Origin: a virus
IMG/VR virus record: IMGVR_UViG_3300048837_000363
Location: 1-35,704 of that record
DNA length: 35,704 nt
Strand: one strand, 5' to 3'
Part shown: one piece after another, positions 24,640-31,405 of the stretch
How positions within the stretch are numbered: position 1 is the first letter of the stretch
Layout: each line of letters opens with the position of its first letter
The notes under the pieces: model-generated
Database searches by the model: none
Told to the model about the DNA's origin: nothing
The model's input: only the letters and a program-made list of their open reading frames with translations
Translations under genes and position numbers: made by a program

Positions 24640-25892
24640 TAGTTCCGCACCAGAATCAGGAAATTGTGATAGTGCTTGATCAGCGGTTCGATGGCGTAGC
24701 GGATCGCGTCGATCGTGTGGTTGTGCTTGTCGACGATGTCGCGCAGAATGTCCCCCGTGCGCTTGTCGACCTTGTAGGAGTAGAGTCGGCACTCTTCCGC
24801 CACGTGCTTACAGCGCGTATGCACCACAATCTCGTCGAACTGGCGCAAGTACACGAGGCCGTCCTCGACGGAGCCCGCGCCCTTCTCCACGGGCACGATG
24901 TCGCTGTATCCGTGGCGCCGCAAATAGCTGATCGTTTCGGGCCGCGCGTTCTCGGCGCGAATGCGGTACAGATCAGAGCTCGGGATATCGCCGCGCCAGC
25001 GATCGGGCGTGTCGTCGATCTCCAGCCCGATCTCGTAGCTCTCGCGCTCCACGTACAGCGTGTTTGCGTGGACCCAGCACTTGACGAGCGTCGTCGGATC
25101 TTGCGAGAACCCGAAGTCAGCACCGTGGTATGGGCCGTCCCAATCTTCGCCGGGCGTGAACTCGTCGATCCGCCATTTGCCCGAGAGGATTTGCGCCTTG
25201 CTCTTCGTGTTGTACCCACCTTGCCACACGTGGGCGAACGCGTCGGGGTCGACCCGGCGTAGGCGCTTCGCTTCGTTGCGCGCGACGGACGTGCAGAACG
25301 GGTTATCGGTGTAGTTGACACTCAGCGCGAGCGCGTCGTCGGGCTTCTCTTGACGGAACAGCCGATCGACCGGATCGAGATCGCTGTCGGGGTTCCACGT
25401 GAACCAGATTTGCGACCCTTCGGCGCGGATCGTCGGCAGCAACAGCGACAGCGCCCGCGCGGACAACGTTTGCGCCTCTTCGACCCAACACAAGCGGAAG
25501 TCCTCAAGCGACTTGATCGAGTCCGCGGTGTGATCTTGCATACCCTGAAACAAAATCAAGCCGTTGCCGTAGTTCGCGCGGATCTCCGTGTCGAGCACGG
25601 TGAACAAGTGCCCGACGCCGAGCTCGCGTATCTTGGCTTCGATCAGACTCTTTACGCTGTACTTAAGCGACTTCTGCACTTCGCGAATGCAGATACAGCG
25701 CAGGTCGGGATCGGCGACCATCCGTTCGACGACGCGCGCCGCGACTTCGTGCGACTTGCCGCCCGCACGGCCGCCATAGATCCCGATGAGGCGGAGTGTA
25801 TTCCACTCGCGCACCGCTTCGTTGAGCGGCAACGACCAGCGCGGGATCTTCCGCGTGATCGCGACATTCAGCGCCGCCGTATTGGCGATCAC
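24639..25892 (-). CDS. Large terminase subunit (PBSX/Terminase_3 type)
   Basis: 417 residues. Walker A GGRAGGKS at 40-47, Walker B with catalytic Glu CWVEEAQ at 135-141, the coupling motif FTWNPDSDLDPVDRLF near 170, and the RNase H-like nuclease Asp in HGADFGFSQDPTT, with a final DKHNHTIDAIRYAI. It cuts concatemers and pumps DNA into the prohead. It overlaps the small subunit by four bases (ATGA). Length is typical of the family, and no frame break is seen. Confidence 0.95.
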   Translation of the reverse strand: MIANTAALNVAITRKIPRWSLPLNEAVREWNTLRLIGIYGGRAGGKSHEVAARVVERMVADPDLRCICIREVQKSLKYSVKSLIEAKIRELGVGHLFTVLDTEIRANYGNGLILFQGMQDHTADSIKSLEDFRLCWVEEAQTLSARALSLLLPTIRAEGSQIWFTWNPDSDLDPVDRLFRQEKPDDALALSVNYTDNPFCTSVARNEAKRLRRVDPDAFAHVWQGGYNTKSKAQILSGKWRIDEFTPGEDWDGPYHGADFGFSQDPTTLVKCWVHANTLYVERESYEIGLEIDDTPDRWRGDIPSSDLYRIRAENARPETISYLRRHGYSDIVPVEKGAGSVEDGLVYLRQFDEIVVHTRCKHVAEECRLYSYKVDKRTGDILRDIVDKHNHTIDAIRYAIEPLIKHYHNFLILVRN

Positions 25893-26638
25893 GCGTCGTC
25901 GGCGCCGGGGTCTACGACTTCGTGTGTCACCGAGACCTTAATCCCGCCGACGGGCGTCCTCAAGTTGAGGTTATCGGTGAAGATCCCCAAGTGACGGCCC
26001 ACGTCGACCAATGCGGCGCGCTGGTCGTGCATCTGCACTTCGAAGCCGTGCTTCGTTGCCTTGACGCCCGCGTACAGCGCCAGCGCTTCGGCGGAGTACG
26101 TCGACGCGTCGTGCACGAACTGAGTCGGCACGCCTTGGCCGAAACATTCGGGGCAGTCGGGATGCGGGGGCTTGCGGGGATCGAAGCCAACGCCGCCCTG
26201 CGGATCGAACACCGCGGCGCGGTTCTTGGCGTTGCGGATCTGGTACTCAAACTCTGCGGCGACAGCCTCGCGCGGGGTGTACTGGTATTTGTGATCCGTG
26301 CCGTGACAGTAGCGACACGATGCGCGGCGGAACTCGGCGAGCTCGCGCGGATCCGCCGTCGCGATCGCCCATAGGCGCAGCACGACATCGTCCGCGGCGA
26401 CCTTGATTCGGTTCGCCCGTTCGGCGAGCGCCGCGTCGATCGCCCGTCGCACGCGCGGCCGTTGCGTCAGCTTCCAGCCCATCAGGCCAGCGTTCGCCGC
26501 GCTGTAGCCCGCGCGACGTGCCGCCGCCGACGCGTTGAGATCGACCAAGAACTCGACCACGAACAGCGCCTCGCGATCGGAACACGGGTCGTCGTCGGTC
26601 AGGCCGTAATCGTCGTCTAGTTCGCTCGCGCTACTCAC
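25889..26638 (-). CDS. Small terminase subunit with zinc-ribbon insertion
   Basis: 249 residues from GTG 26638. The N-terminal part has a terminase-2-like HTH (ALFVVEFLVDLNASAAARRA at 24-43, then GYSAANAGLMG). A central insertion carries two CxxC pairs, CRYC at 108-111 and CPEC at 162-165, separated by about 50 residues that could fold as a zinc ribbon. The C-terminus has a helix (SAEALALYAGVKATKHGFEV). It recognises packaging DNA and feeds the large subunit. No ATG is available, since an ATG two bases up runs into TGA. It leads the structural block. Confidence 0.85.
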   Translation of the reverse strand: MSSASELDDDYGLTDDDPCSDREALFVVEFLVDLNASAAARRAGYSAANAGLMGWKLTQRPRVRRAIDAALAERANRIKVAADDVVLRLWAIATADPRELAEFRRASCRYCHGTDHKYQYTPREAVAAEFEYQIRNAKNRAAVFDPQGGVGFDPRKPPHPDCPECFGQGVPTQFVHDASTYSAEALALYAGVKATKHGFEVQMHDQRAALVDVGRHLGIFTDNLNLRTPVGGIKVSVTHEVVDPGADDA

Positions 26639-26656
26639 ATCGCCCCCGTTGCCGTT

Positions 26657-26697
26657 GGTGTCAAGGGGTGTAACTTAACACCACACAACCAAACACC
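26657..26697. promoter_or_regulatory. Symmetric GGTGT/ACACC repeats between divergent genes
   Basis: Two GGTGT copies (26657-26661 and 26667-26671, ten bases apart) face two ACACC copies (26678-26682 and 26693-26697). The inner pair forms GGTGT-AACTTA-ACACC. This 69-bp gap separates the divergent terminase and membrane-protein genes, so the repeats may be operators. A weak plus-strand promoter, TTGCCG-16-TAACTT, overlaps them. Confidence 0.4.
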
Positions 26698-26707
26698 AGA
26701 GGCCAAG

Positions 26708-27373
26708 ATGGGTAACAGATTTTCGGGATGGTCCGTCGTGATCGTGTTGATCGTCGGCGCGATGTTCTTCGGCGCGATCGAGCGGTACGCGGTGCTCGCG
26801 CGGACGGCGGACGACGCGGGACGCCGGGCACAGATCGAAACGGCGCGGATCCGGGTCGATCGGCTGCGGAAAGTGACGGCCGAACTCGAGAAACGGCTCG
26901 CCGTCGCCGATTCGCTCCGCAAGGCGCGGCCCGAAGTGGTCGTGCGGCCCGTTCCCGGCCCCGCCACGCCACGAACGACCCGACCAACGGCCCCGAACCA
27001 TCCGGAGGTGCCGATCGGGCCGCAGACGGGCTTTGTGCGCGATTCCGCCGATATCGTGATCGCGGGGGTTGCGTATCGCGTGCCGAAACCCGTCGGCGAT
27101 CTGCTCTCGGGCTTGCTGGTGGAGCTCGCCCACGCCGACAGCGTCGCCGCGGCGGCGGGTCGGGTCGTGGTGGAAGTTGACACCACGGCCAGCGCCTTGG
27201 AGCCCGTGCTTGAGCCCAAGCCCCCGGCGCGGTCGTGGCTCGCCCGGGCCGCGCGGTTCGTCGTGTTGCCGCTGTGCGGCGCCGCTGGCGCGGGGATCGG
27301 CGCGATCGCGGGGTCGGTGCACGGGGCCATTATCGGCGCGTCGGTAGGTGTGGCGGCCTGTTCGGTGCGCTGA
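26708..27373 (+). CDS. Membrane protein with coiled coil and glycine-zipper C-terminus
   Basis: 221 residues. An N-terminal membrane segment (SVVIVLIVGAMFFGAIE) is followed by a heptad-like charged helix at about 33-75 (ARIRVDRLRKVTAELEKRLA) and a Pro-rich spacer. The C-terminal 30 residues are a Gly/Ala-rich hydrophobic stretch (GAAGAGIGAIAGSVHGAIIG), a glycine-zipper pattern. A TM-plus-coiled-coil start recalls inner-membrane spanins, but the second hydrophobic end does not. AGAGG seven bases before the ATG is a fair ribosome site. Its 3' end overlaps the convergent gene by 44 bases. Role unknown; lysis or superinfection control are possible. Confidence 0.65.
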   Translation: MGNRFSGWSVVIVLIVGAMFFGAIERYAVLARTADDAGRRAQIETARIRVDRLRKVTAELEKRLAVADSLRKARPEVVVRPVPGPATPRTTRPTAPNHPEVPIGPQTGFVRDSADIVIAGVAYRVPKPVGDLLSGLLVELAHADSVAAAAGRVVVEVDTTASALEPVLEPKPPARSWLARAARFVVLPLCGAAGAGIGAIAGSVHGAIIGASVGVAACSVR

Positions 27374-27923
27374 GGGCGCGGGCGACGTCGTTCACGCGGC
27401 CGACGATCTCGGCCGCGGGCGCGGCGATCCGGGCCACGTCGTCCGCCTTGGCCAAGATCCCCGCGATCGCATAGCGGCGCCGCGCGTCCACCAGCGCCTT
27501 GCCGAACTGGTGTAGCGCGATCTGGCGCGTCTTCTCGTCGTCGCTGAACACCCGATCGGGCACGGCGTCGGCGTAAGCGTCGGCGATCGCGTCGCCCATC
27601 GTGTTCCGCACCGTGTCGACCCGCGGCGGAATGTGTCCACGGGTCGGGACGTAGTGGCCCAGCCGATCAATGCGGCGCACGATGTCGGACACGTCGACCG
27701 CGGGGTCGGGTGGTAACGACGCGGCGATGATCTCGCCCGGCGCGGGGAACCACGTCCGCCCCGACTCTTGCAACAGCGTCCGCGTGCCGTGCGCTAATTG
27801 CTCGTCCGTCACGTTGGCCAACGCGATGGCGAACACGTCGCGCGTCGAGCCCGTGATGGCGCGTGTCGGGTAGGCTTCGTGCAGCGCCGCGATCGCGGTC
27901 GCTACGGCGCGGTTACTGGCCAT
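27330..27923 (-). CDS. Replicative helicase loader candidate (G39P-like)
   Basis: 197 residues from ATG 27923, 11 bases inside the end of the initiator gene. The helical N-terminal half matches the phage helicase-loader/inhibitor pattern: VATAIAALHEAYPTR, a helix with DEQLAHGTRTLLQESG, and WFPAPGEIIAA, where the family has an aromatic followed by P-x-P-x-E-I. The C-terminus (LHQFGKALVDARRRYAIAGI) is helical. Such proteins bring the host or phage DnaB to an initiator. The adjacent initiator-like gene and iterons fit. The family call is by pattern and context. Confidence 0.55.
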   Translation of the reverse strand: MASNRAVATAIAALHEAYPTRAITGSTRDVFAIALANVTDEQLAHGTRTLLQESGRTWFPAPGEIIAASLPPDPAVDVSDIVRRIDRLGHYVPTRGHIPPRVDTVRNTMGDAIADAYADAVPDRVFSDDEKTRQIALHQFGKALVDARRRYAIAGILAKADDVARIAAPAAEIVGRVNDVARALSAPNRPPHLPTRR

Positions 27924-28893
27924 CGGGCGGGACGGGGTCGAGGTCGGCGAAGAGTGCCTCACGGCCGCGGGTGATCGCGTTCGACGGTTCGCCGAGGGCC
28001 GTGGTGCGGGTGGTAGAAGCTACTTCGTCGACCCGTCGGCAGTAACCCCGAAGCAGCAGGGAGTTGAACGGCTGGCCGTTCGCGCTGAGTTCGACCAGCG
28101 CGGCCCCGATCGTGTCCAAGCCGAAGGGCTGGCCGTGCATCCCGGTCTGGATCCTGGTGATCACGGCGTCGATCGCCGCGGGCACCTTCGCCGATCCGCG
28201 AAGCTGGACATACGCCGCGTGGTGCGCCGGGTTGCTGAACTCGTGCAGCTTGATCGCGGGCTCGTCAGCGGTAACGCTTGCCACCTCGCGCGTGTTGTCG
28301 GCGTGTTGTTGTAGTTCTTGCTTCCTGCTTAATGCATACTGCATACTGCTATTGTTGGACATTGCGGACATTTCGGGACGTCCACTATCGTCCACAATGT
28401 CGCGGACATCTTCGGACGCTGGCGTGACATCACCGGATGGTACGTCGGCCAGATCGGGCTCGGGGTCGGCGGATTTGGCGGCCTTTCGCTTCGCCTCTTC
28501 GCGTTCTCGGCGCTTGCGTTCGGCGTCGTATTCGCGGCGCTCTTCTTGGCTGCGGAGCTTGCGGTATTCTTCGTGGTTCACGATGCGCCAACCCCAATCC
28601 CTGTCAGCACTTAGCGGGATGATGCGGCGCCCTTCTTCTTTCTTCGATCGGCTCTTCGGGTCGGGCTTTTCGAGCCACACGATGCCCTCGGAAATGATCT
28701 CGAACGGGATCCCGGTGCGGCGCGAAATCGCCTCGGGTGTCATATCGAGAATGCCCATCCGATCGGCGAGCACGATCATCTGTTGAAAGGTCACGAGGGC
28801 TTGCCACGGGGCGCCAGAGACGAGGGAGCCGTCGTACATCGACTCGAAAATCTTACCGTACATGGGTGGTCGGGTTCGGGGTTTTGCGGACAT
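27913..28893 (-). CDS. Phage replication initiator-like protein (winged helix N-terminus)
   Basis: 326 residues from ATG 28893; ATG 28863 (MYGKIFESMYDG) is a close alternative, and neither has a clear ribosome site. The N-terminal 120 residues match phage replisome-organiser proteins: YGKIFESMYDGSLVSG, ALVTFQQMIVLADRMGILDM, EAISRRTGIPFEIISEGIVW, and WGWRIVNHEEYRKLRSQEER. A basic helix and acidic linker (about 115-210) follow, then a C-terminal domain with AVITRIQTGMHGQPFGLDTI. Iterons lie in the DNA coding for residues about 158-180, as lambda's origin lies within gene O. This supports an origin-binding role; the protein family is inferred. Confidence 0.65.
   Translation of the reverse strand: MSAKPRTRPPMYGKIFESMYDGSLVSGAPWQALVTFQQMIVLADRMGILDMTPEAISRRTGIPFEIISEGIVWLEKPDPKSRSKKEEGRRIIPLSADRDWGWRIVNHEEYRKLRSQEERREYDAERKRREREEAKRKAAKSADPEPDLADVPSGDVTPASEDVRDIVDDSGRPEMSAMSNNSSMQYALSRKQELQQHADNTREVASVTADEPAIKLHEFSNPAHHAAYVQLRGSAKVPAAIDAVITRIQTGMHGQPFGLDTIGAALVELSANGQPFNSLLLRGYCRRVDEVASTTRTTALGEPSNAITRGREALFADLDPVPPDGQ
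28353..28419. repeat. Intragenic iteron array, probable replication origin
   Basis: Units built on GGACAT/GGACG repeat about every ten bases: TGTTGGACAT (28353-28362), TTGCGGACAT (28362-28371), a degenerate TTCGGGACG (28372-28380), then CGTCCACTAT and CGTCCACAAT in the other orientation (28379-28398), GCGGACAT (28402-28409) and TTCGGACGC (28411-28419). A stretch richer in A/T with tandem TGCATAC lies just to the left (28310-28352). The array falls inside the initiator gene. Confidence 0.6.
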
Positions 28894-28935
28894 CTGCGGA
28901 CACAGTCGGACGAACTGCGGAAACAAAGCGGACGG
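28885..28935. repeat. Second iteron array in front of the initiator gene
   Basis: Five helically phased units: TGCGGACATC (28885-28894), TGCGGACACA (28895-28904), GTCGGACGAAC (28905-28915), TGCGGAAACAA (28916-28926) and AGCGGACGG (28927-28935). Spacing is 10-11 bases. It shares GCGGACAT with the intragenic array. It could allow initiator autoregulation or be part of the origin. One ATG of the initiator lies within the first unit. Confidence 0.6.
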
Positions 28936-28999
28936 GGCGCGGGACCGCAAGGGCCGCCCTCTGTTCGGGCAGATCGGCCCGAACCCGTTCGGGTGACAC

Positions 29000-29028
29000 T
29001 TGACACCGACTCTCGGCGGTGGTATTGT
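29000..29028 (+). promoter_or_regulatory. Sigma70-type promoter for the LPD29 operon
   Basis: TTGACA (29000-29005, perfect -35), a 17-base spacer, and TATTGT (29023-29028, 4/6 to the -10). Transcription should start near 29035, giving a 39-base leader with AAAGG at 29060-29064 before ATG 29074. It is the best promoter in the window and is bracketed by the GTTCGGG heptamers. Confidence 0.75.
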
Positions 29029-29073
29029 TTACCCCATACCGCTGGACTCACCCCGAACGGAAAGGCTCAGACA

Positions 29074-29631
29074 ATGACGACGACCACGACGACCGCCCCG
29101 AAGTCCCTCGGCCCCAAGGACACGGCAGCGATGATCCGCAAGGTGTTACGCGCTACCTTCCCCGCGACCAAGTTCTCGGTGACGACCGGCCGCGGGTCGG
29201 GCGTGTCGTCGGTGGACGTGCGGTGGACCGACGGCCCGACGGCGGCCCGGGTGAATGAGTTCGTCGCGTGCTTTCAGGCGGGGCACTTCGACGGGATGAC
29301 CGATATGTACGAATACGACCGCGCCCACTTCGTTGAGATCGACGGCGAGATCTACCGCCCGGCGACGCGCTATGTGCAGACCTCGCGCGAGTCGTCGCCG
29401 CGGGCATTGGCACGGGCGACGTCGGCCGTCGCGTCGTACTGGATGACCACGGCGGAAGAGCGCGCGACGATCGCCGCCGCGATCGCGGATCTCGAAGCGG
29501 GCAACGTCAACGACTTTTGGAACAACGTGCGCCGCTTGCGCTTGACCGCGGCGCCGTCGCGTGACTTCTGCGAGCTCGTCTATCGCGCCCTCGGCGATCG
29601 GACCACCTGCACGTTGGAGGTGGCCGCGTGA
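29074..29631 (+). CDS. LPD29-domain protein
   Basis: 185 residues. The core reads DTAAMIRKVLRATFPATKFS, VSSVDVRWTDGPTAARVNEF and FDGMTDMYEYD. This matches Large Polyvalent-protein-associated Domain 29, where 'A-x-x-I-R-x-x-L-K-x-x-F-P-x-x-K-F-S-V' and 'V-x-W-x-D-G-P' are diagnostic. LPD domains occur in phage and plasmid proteins thought to enter or act in the host early; the exact role of LPD29 is not known to me. The C-terminal 80 residues are helical. It is the first gene behind the promoter and overlaps the next gene by four bases (GTGA). Confidence 0.8.
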   Translation: MTTTTTTAPKSLGPKDTAAMIRKVLRATFPATKFSVTTGRGSGVSSVDVRWTDGPTAARVNEFVACFQAGHFDGMTDMYEYDRAHFVEIDGEIYRPATRYVQTSRESSPRALARATSAVASYWMTTAEERATIAAAIADLEAGNVNDFWNNVRRLRLTAAPSRDFCELVYRALGDRTTCTLEVAA

Positions 29632-29831
29632 TCGCGTACCCGCTGACGGTGTCGGACTTCCACGTCGCGCGGGAATGGCGCGACGGGAAGCCGTCCGACT
29701 TTTTCGGCGTGTTCCGCGGCTCGGCGCTGGTCGAGGGCGGATTCGGTACGCGCAAGGGCGCCCGCGATTGGCTGCACGCCCAAGTCACGACGACGCACGC
29801 GGACTACTTGCGCGCCGAGGGCATCGCGTGA
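29628..29831 (+). CDS. Hypothetical 67-residue protein
   Basis: GTG start at 29628 overlaps the LPD29 stop as GTGA. The sequence has a beta-strand start (MIAYPLTVSDFHVAREWRDG), FFGVFRGSALVEGGFGTRKG and a helix (ARDWLHAQVTTTHADYLRAE). I do not recognise a family. Coupled translation with the LPD29 gene implies a related early role. Confidence 0.55.
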   Translation: MIAYPLTVSDFHVAREWRDGKPSDFFGVFRGSALVEGGFGTRKGARDWLHAQVTTTHADYLRAEGIA

Positions 29832-30091
29832 TCCCCGATCATCCGAACTGCCGATGCGCGATGCCGCCCCACGAACGAACGTGGGAGCTCGTGGGCGGGA
29901 GCGGCGACGGTGATCTCATCGCGCTGCCGTTTGGCGTGTGTCGGATTGAAGTCGCATCACCCCCGTTGTTGGTGGCGTTCGACGAAGAGCGGAACACCGC
30001 CGCGTTCACGATTTACAGCGGCACGTACGCCGCCCACACCGCGCGCGACGTCGCCGACGGTGTTCTCCGCTGGCAAGGTTGGAACCAATGA
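29828..30091 (+). CDS. Small protein beginning with a MuF-like PNCRC motif
   Basis: 87 residues from GTG 29828, overlapping the previous stop as GTGA. The start, MIPDHPNCRCAMPPHERTW, resembles the C-terminal P-N-C-R-C hook of MuF head proteins (compare RPNCRCGV in this window), though there is no MuF core before it. The rest has strands such as PLLVAFDEERNTAAFTIYSG. Longer frames upstream lie over the neighbouring genes and I do not accept them. It may be a metal-binding early protein or a remnant; function unknown. Confidence 0.5.
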   Translation: MIPDHPNCRCAMPPHERTWELVGGSGDGDLIALPFGVCRIEVASPPLLVAFDEERNTAAFTIYSGTYAAHTARDVADGVLRWQGWNQ

Positions 30092-30372
30092 ACCGACTAC
30101 ACGAACGCGACGTGCTCGCCGCCGTCGAAGTGTGGTACTACATCGTGAACGGGTGTAGCTGGTCGGATCGGCTAACGATGTGGAGTCCGATTTACTACGG
30201 CCTGTTAATGGGCGCTCGTTCGCTGACGGGCGTCGATTGGCGCTTCGGGCGCTCAACTTTGTTGCCACCCACTCGGCGGCAAGCGTTGGCGCTACTCGCG
30301 AACGAACTCCGCCTTCACGGCTTCCGCGCGAACGTTCGCACCGGATCACTCACGTATGAGGGCGCGCAATGA
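30088..30372 (+). CDS. Hypothetical 94-residue protein
   Basis: ATG 30088 overlaps the previous stop as ATGA. Residues VLAAVEVWYYIVNGCSWSDR and TRRQALALLANELRLHGFRA form likely helices; the Trp/Tyr content is high for its size. A TTG nine bases upstream is a weaker start. No family recognised. It belongs to the chain of short coupled early genes. Confidence 0.55.
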   Translation: MNRLHERDVLAAVEVWYYIVNGCSWSDRLTMWSPIYYGLLMGARSLTGVDWRFGRSTLLPPTRRQALALLANELRLHGFRANVRTGSLTYEGAQ

Positions 30373-30473
30373 CACGGTGCATTGACTCCAATGTGGCGTC
30401 GCTGATCTCGATCGTCGGCGTGTTGAGTGGGATTGTATTCGGCGCGTGGATCGCGTCACGGGGGCGCCGATGA
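30369..30473 (+). CDS. 34-residue single-pass membrane miniprotein
   Basis: The ATG at 30369 overlaps the previous stop as ATGA, and its TGA overlaps the next ATG. The product, MTRCIDSNVASLISIVGVLS followed by GIVFGAWIASRGRR, is one hydrophobic helix with a basic C-terminus, so it should sit in the membrane with the tail inside. Its length would escape most gene callers. Double coupling to its neighbours supports translation. Confidence 0.5.
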   Translation: MTRCIDSNVASLISIVGVLSGIVFGAWIASRGRR

Positions 30474-30745
30474 ACGCCGCGGAACTGCGGAAGCGCGTTG
30501 AACTACTCGCGCTCGTGCGCGATGGCGTGGTCGATCCGACCAGCGCACCAGCGGCCGCGGAAACGATCGGCGTCGCCGCCGACATTCTCGAAGCGCTGGC
30601 GATCCTTGAGGAACAGGGGCTCGACCTTTACACGCCGCTATACGTGCCGAACGGTTCCGCGTGGAACTTCACGGGCAACAGAGGGAAGGCGTTCGAGAGC
30701 CCCGTCGCCGCGTTGCTGGCGCTTCGTGCGCGGGTGAAGGGGTGA
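30470..30745 (+). CDS. Hypothetical 91-residue helical protein
   Basis: ATG 30470 overlaps the previous stop as ATGA. N-terminal helix MNAAELRKRVELLALVRDGV, then PAAAETIGVAADILEALAIL, and a C-terminal region with NFTGNRGKAFESPVAALLAL. No family recognised. Start and stop overlaps on both sides place it in the early operon. Confidence 0.55.
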   Translation: MNAAELRKRVELLALVRDGVVDPTSAPAAAETIGVAADILEALAILEEQGLDLYTPLYVPNGSAWNFTGNRGKAFESPVAALLALRARVKG

Positions 30746-30936
30746 AGGCCGCGCGCTGGCCGTGGTGGGTCGAGAACGAAAGCGGCGAATGTATGACGTG
30801 CGGCCGCGAGTTCGGCACGGTGCGCGAAGCGTCGGCGCACGCGCGGAAGACAGGCCACTTCGTCAGCGCTGAGAAGGTGCTACAGCGCGTATGGAACGGT
30901 GAAGACAAACAACCAGAGGCCCCGACCAATGGCTGA
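30742..30936 (+). CDS. Small C2H2-like zinc-finger protein
   Basis: 64 residues from GTG 30742, overlapping the previous stop. The core GECMTCGREFG followed by 12 residues and HARKTGH gives C-x2-C-x12-H-x5-H, close to a classical C2H2 finger. Such single fingers occur in small phage proteins that bind DNA or RNA. A longer upstream frame overlaps the preceding gene. It overlaps the next ATG by eight bases. The zinc site is inferred from spacing. Confidence 0.5.
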   Translation: MKAARWPWWVENESGECMTCGREFGTVREASAHARKTGHFVSAEKVLQRVWNGEDKQPEAPTNG

Positions 30937-31405
30937 ACAGACCAAGCCGCGCAAACTATCGAAACGCGAGATCCTAACGCACGCCGTCGCGAACCGCGCT
31001 AAGGACGTACACAGTTACGCGCCCGATCGCTGGGAAGCGCTCAACAACGCGAAGAAAAAACTGCTCGACGCGTGGGCCGCGGAAGTGGCGGAAGCTAGGG
31101 CGCTGTCCGAACGGCTTCTGCAAGAGGCACAGATCCACGCGCTCGAAGCGCGCACCGCGAACGCGACGATCGCCGAGATCTATCAAGCCGTGAGCGGCGC
31201 GACGGGTGAGCCGGGCAACTGGCACGGCGCGGCGCCCGTGGTCGAAGAGTTGACGCGACTGCGCGCGATCGTCGACGCGTTCACGCCGCCCGCGAAAATG
31301 CTGTGCGCGATGTACGAAGGATGTCAAGAACAGCCCAAGGGCTGCAGTGACGCATCGTGGAAGATCATCACCGACGCACGGGCGGCGTTGGCTGGTAACC
31401 CTTGA
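30929..31405 (+). CDS. Hypothetical helical early protein
   Basis: 158 residues from ATG 30929, with AGAGG a little upstream (the same CAGAGGCC as before the gene at 26708). Basic N-terminus MAEQTKPRKLSKREILTHAV, a long helix (EVAEARALSERLLQEAQIHA) and a C-terminal part with three Cys. It looks like a coiled-coil protein. No family recognised. Its stop TGA lies inside the -35 of the next promoter, so it ends this transcription unit. Confidence 0.6.
   Translation: MAEQTKPRKLSKREILTHAVANRAKDVHSYAPDRWEALNNAKKKLLDAWAAEVAEARALSERLLQEAQIHALEARTANATIAEIYQAVSGATGEPGNWHGAAPVVEELTRLRAIVDAFTPPAKMLCAMYEGCQEQPKGCSDASWKIITDARAALAGNP

Larger units (their letters stand above)
28874..29058. promoter_or_regulatory. 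Cluster of five GTTCGGG/CCCGAAC heptamers
   Basis: GTTCGGG occurs at 28874-28880, 28963-28969 and 28987-28993; its complement CCCGAAC at 28978-28984 and 29052-29058. The second and third copies (in coordinate order) form the palindrome GTTCGGGC-6-GCCCGAAC. Another, extended as CCGTTCGGG (28985), pairs with CCCGAACGG (29052) across the promoter. The placement around the divergent control region suggests operator sites for a phage regulator. Confidence 0.5.

Noticed and set aside
26659-26664. TTGACA on the minus strand as -35 of a terminase promoter
   Set aside because: At 17 bases the -10 would be GATGTG and overlap the GTG start, so no usable transcript would result.
26635-27330. 231-residue minus-strand open frame opposite the membrane protein gene
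   Set aside because: Low-complexity Ser/Thr/Ala/Arg composition typical of antisense frames in high-GC DNA; the plus frame has clear membrane and coiled-coil structure.
28783-29073. Upstream extension of the LPD29 frame
   Set aside because: It would begin before the promoter at 29000-29028 and overlap the divergent initiator gene; ATG 29074 has a ribosome site and LPD29 homology begins soon after.
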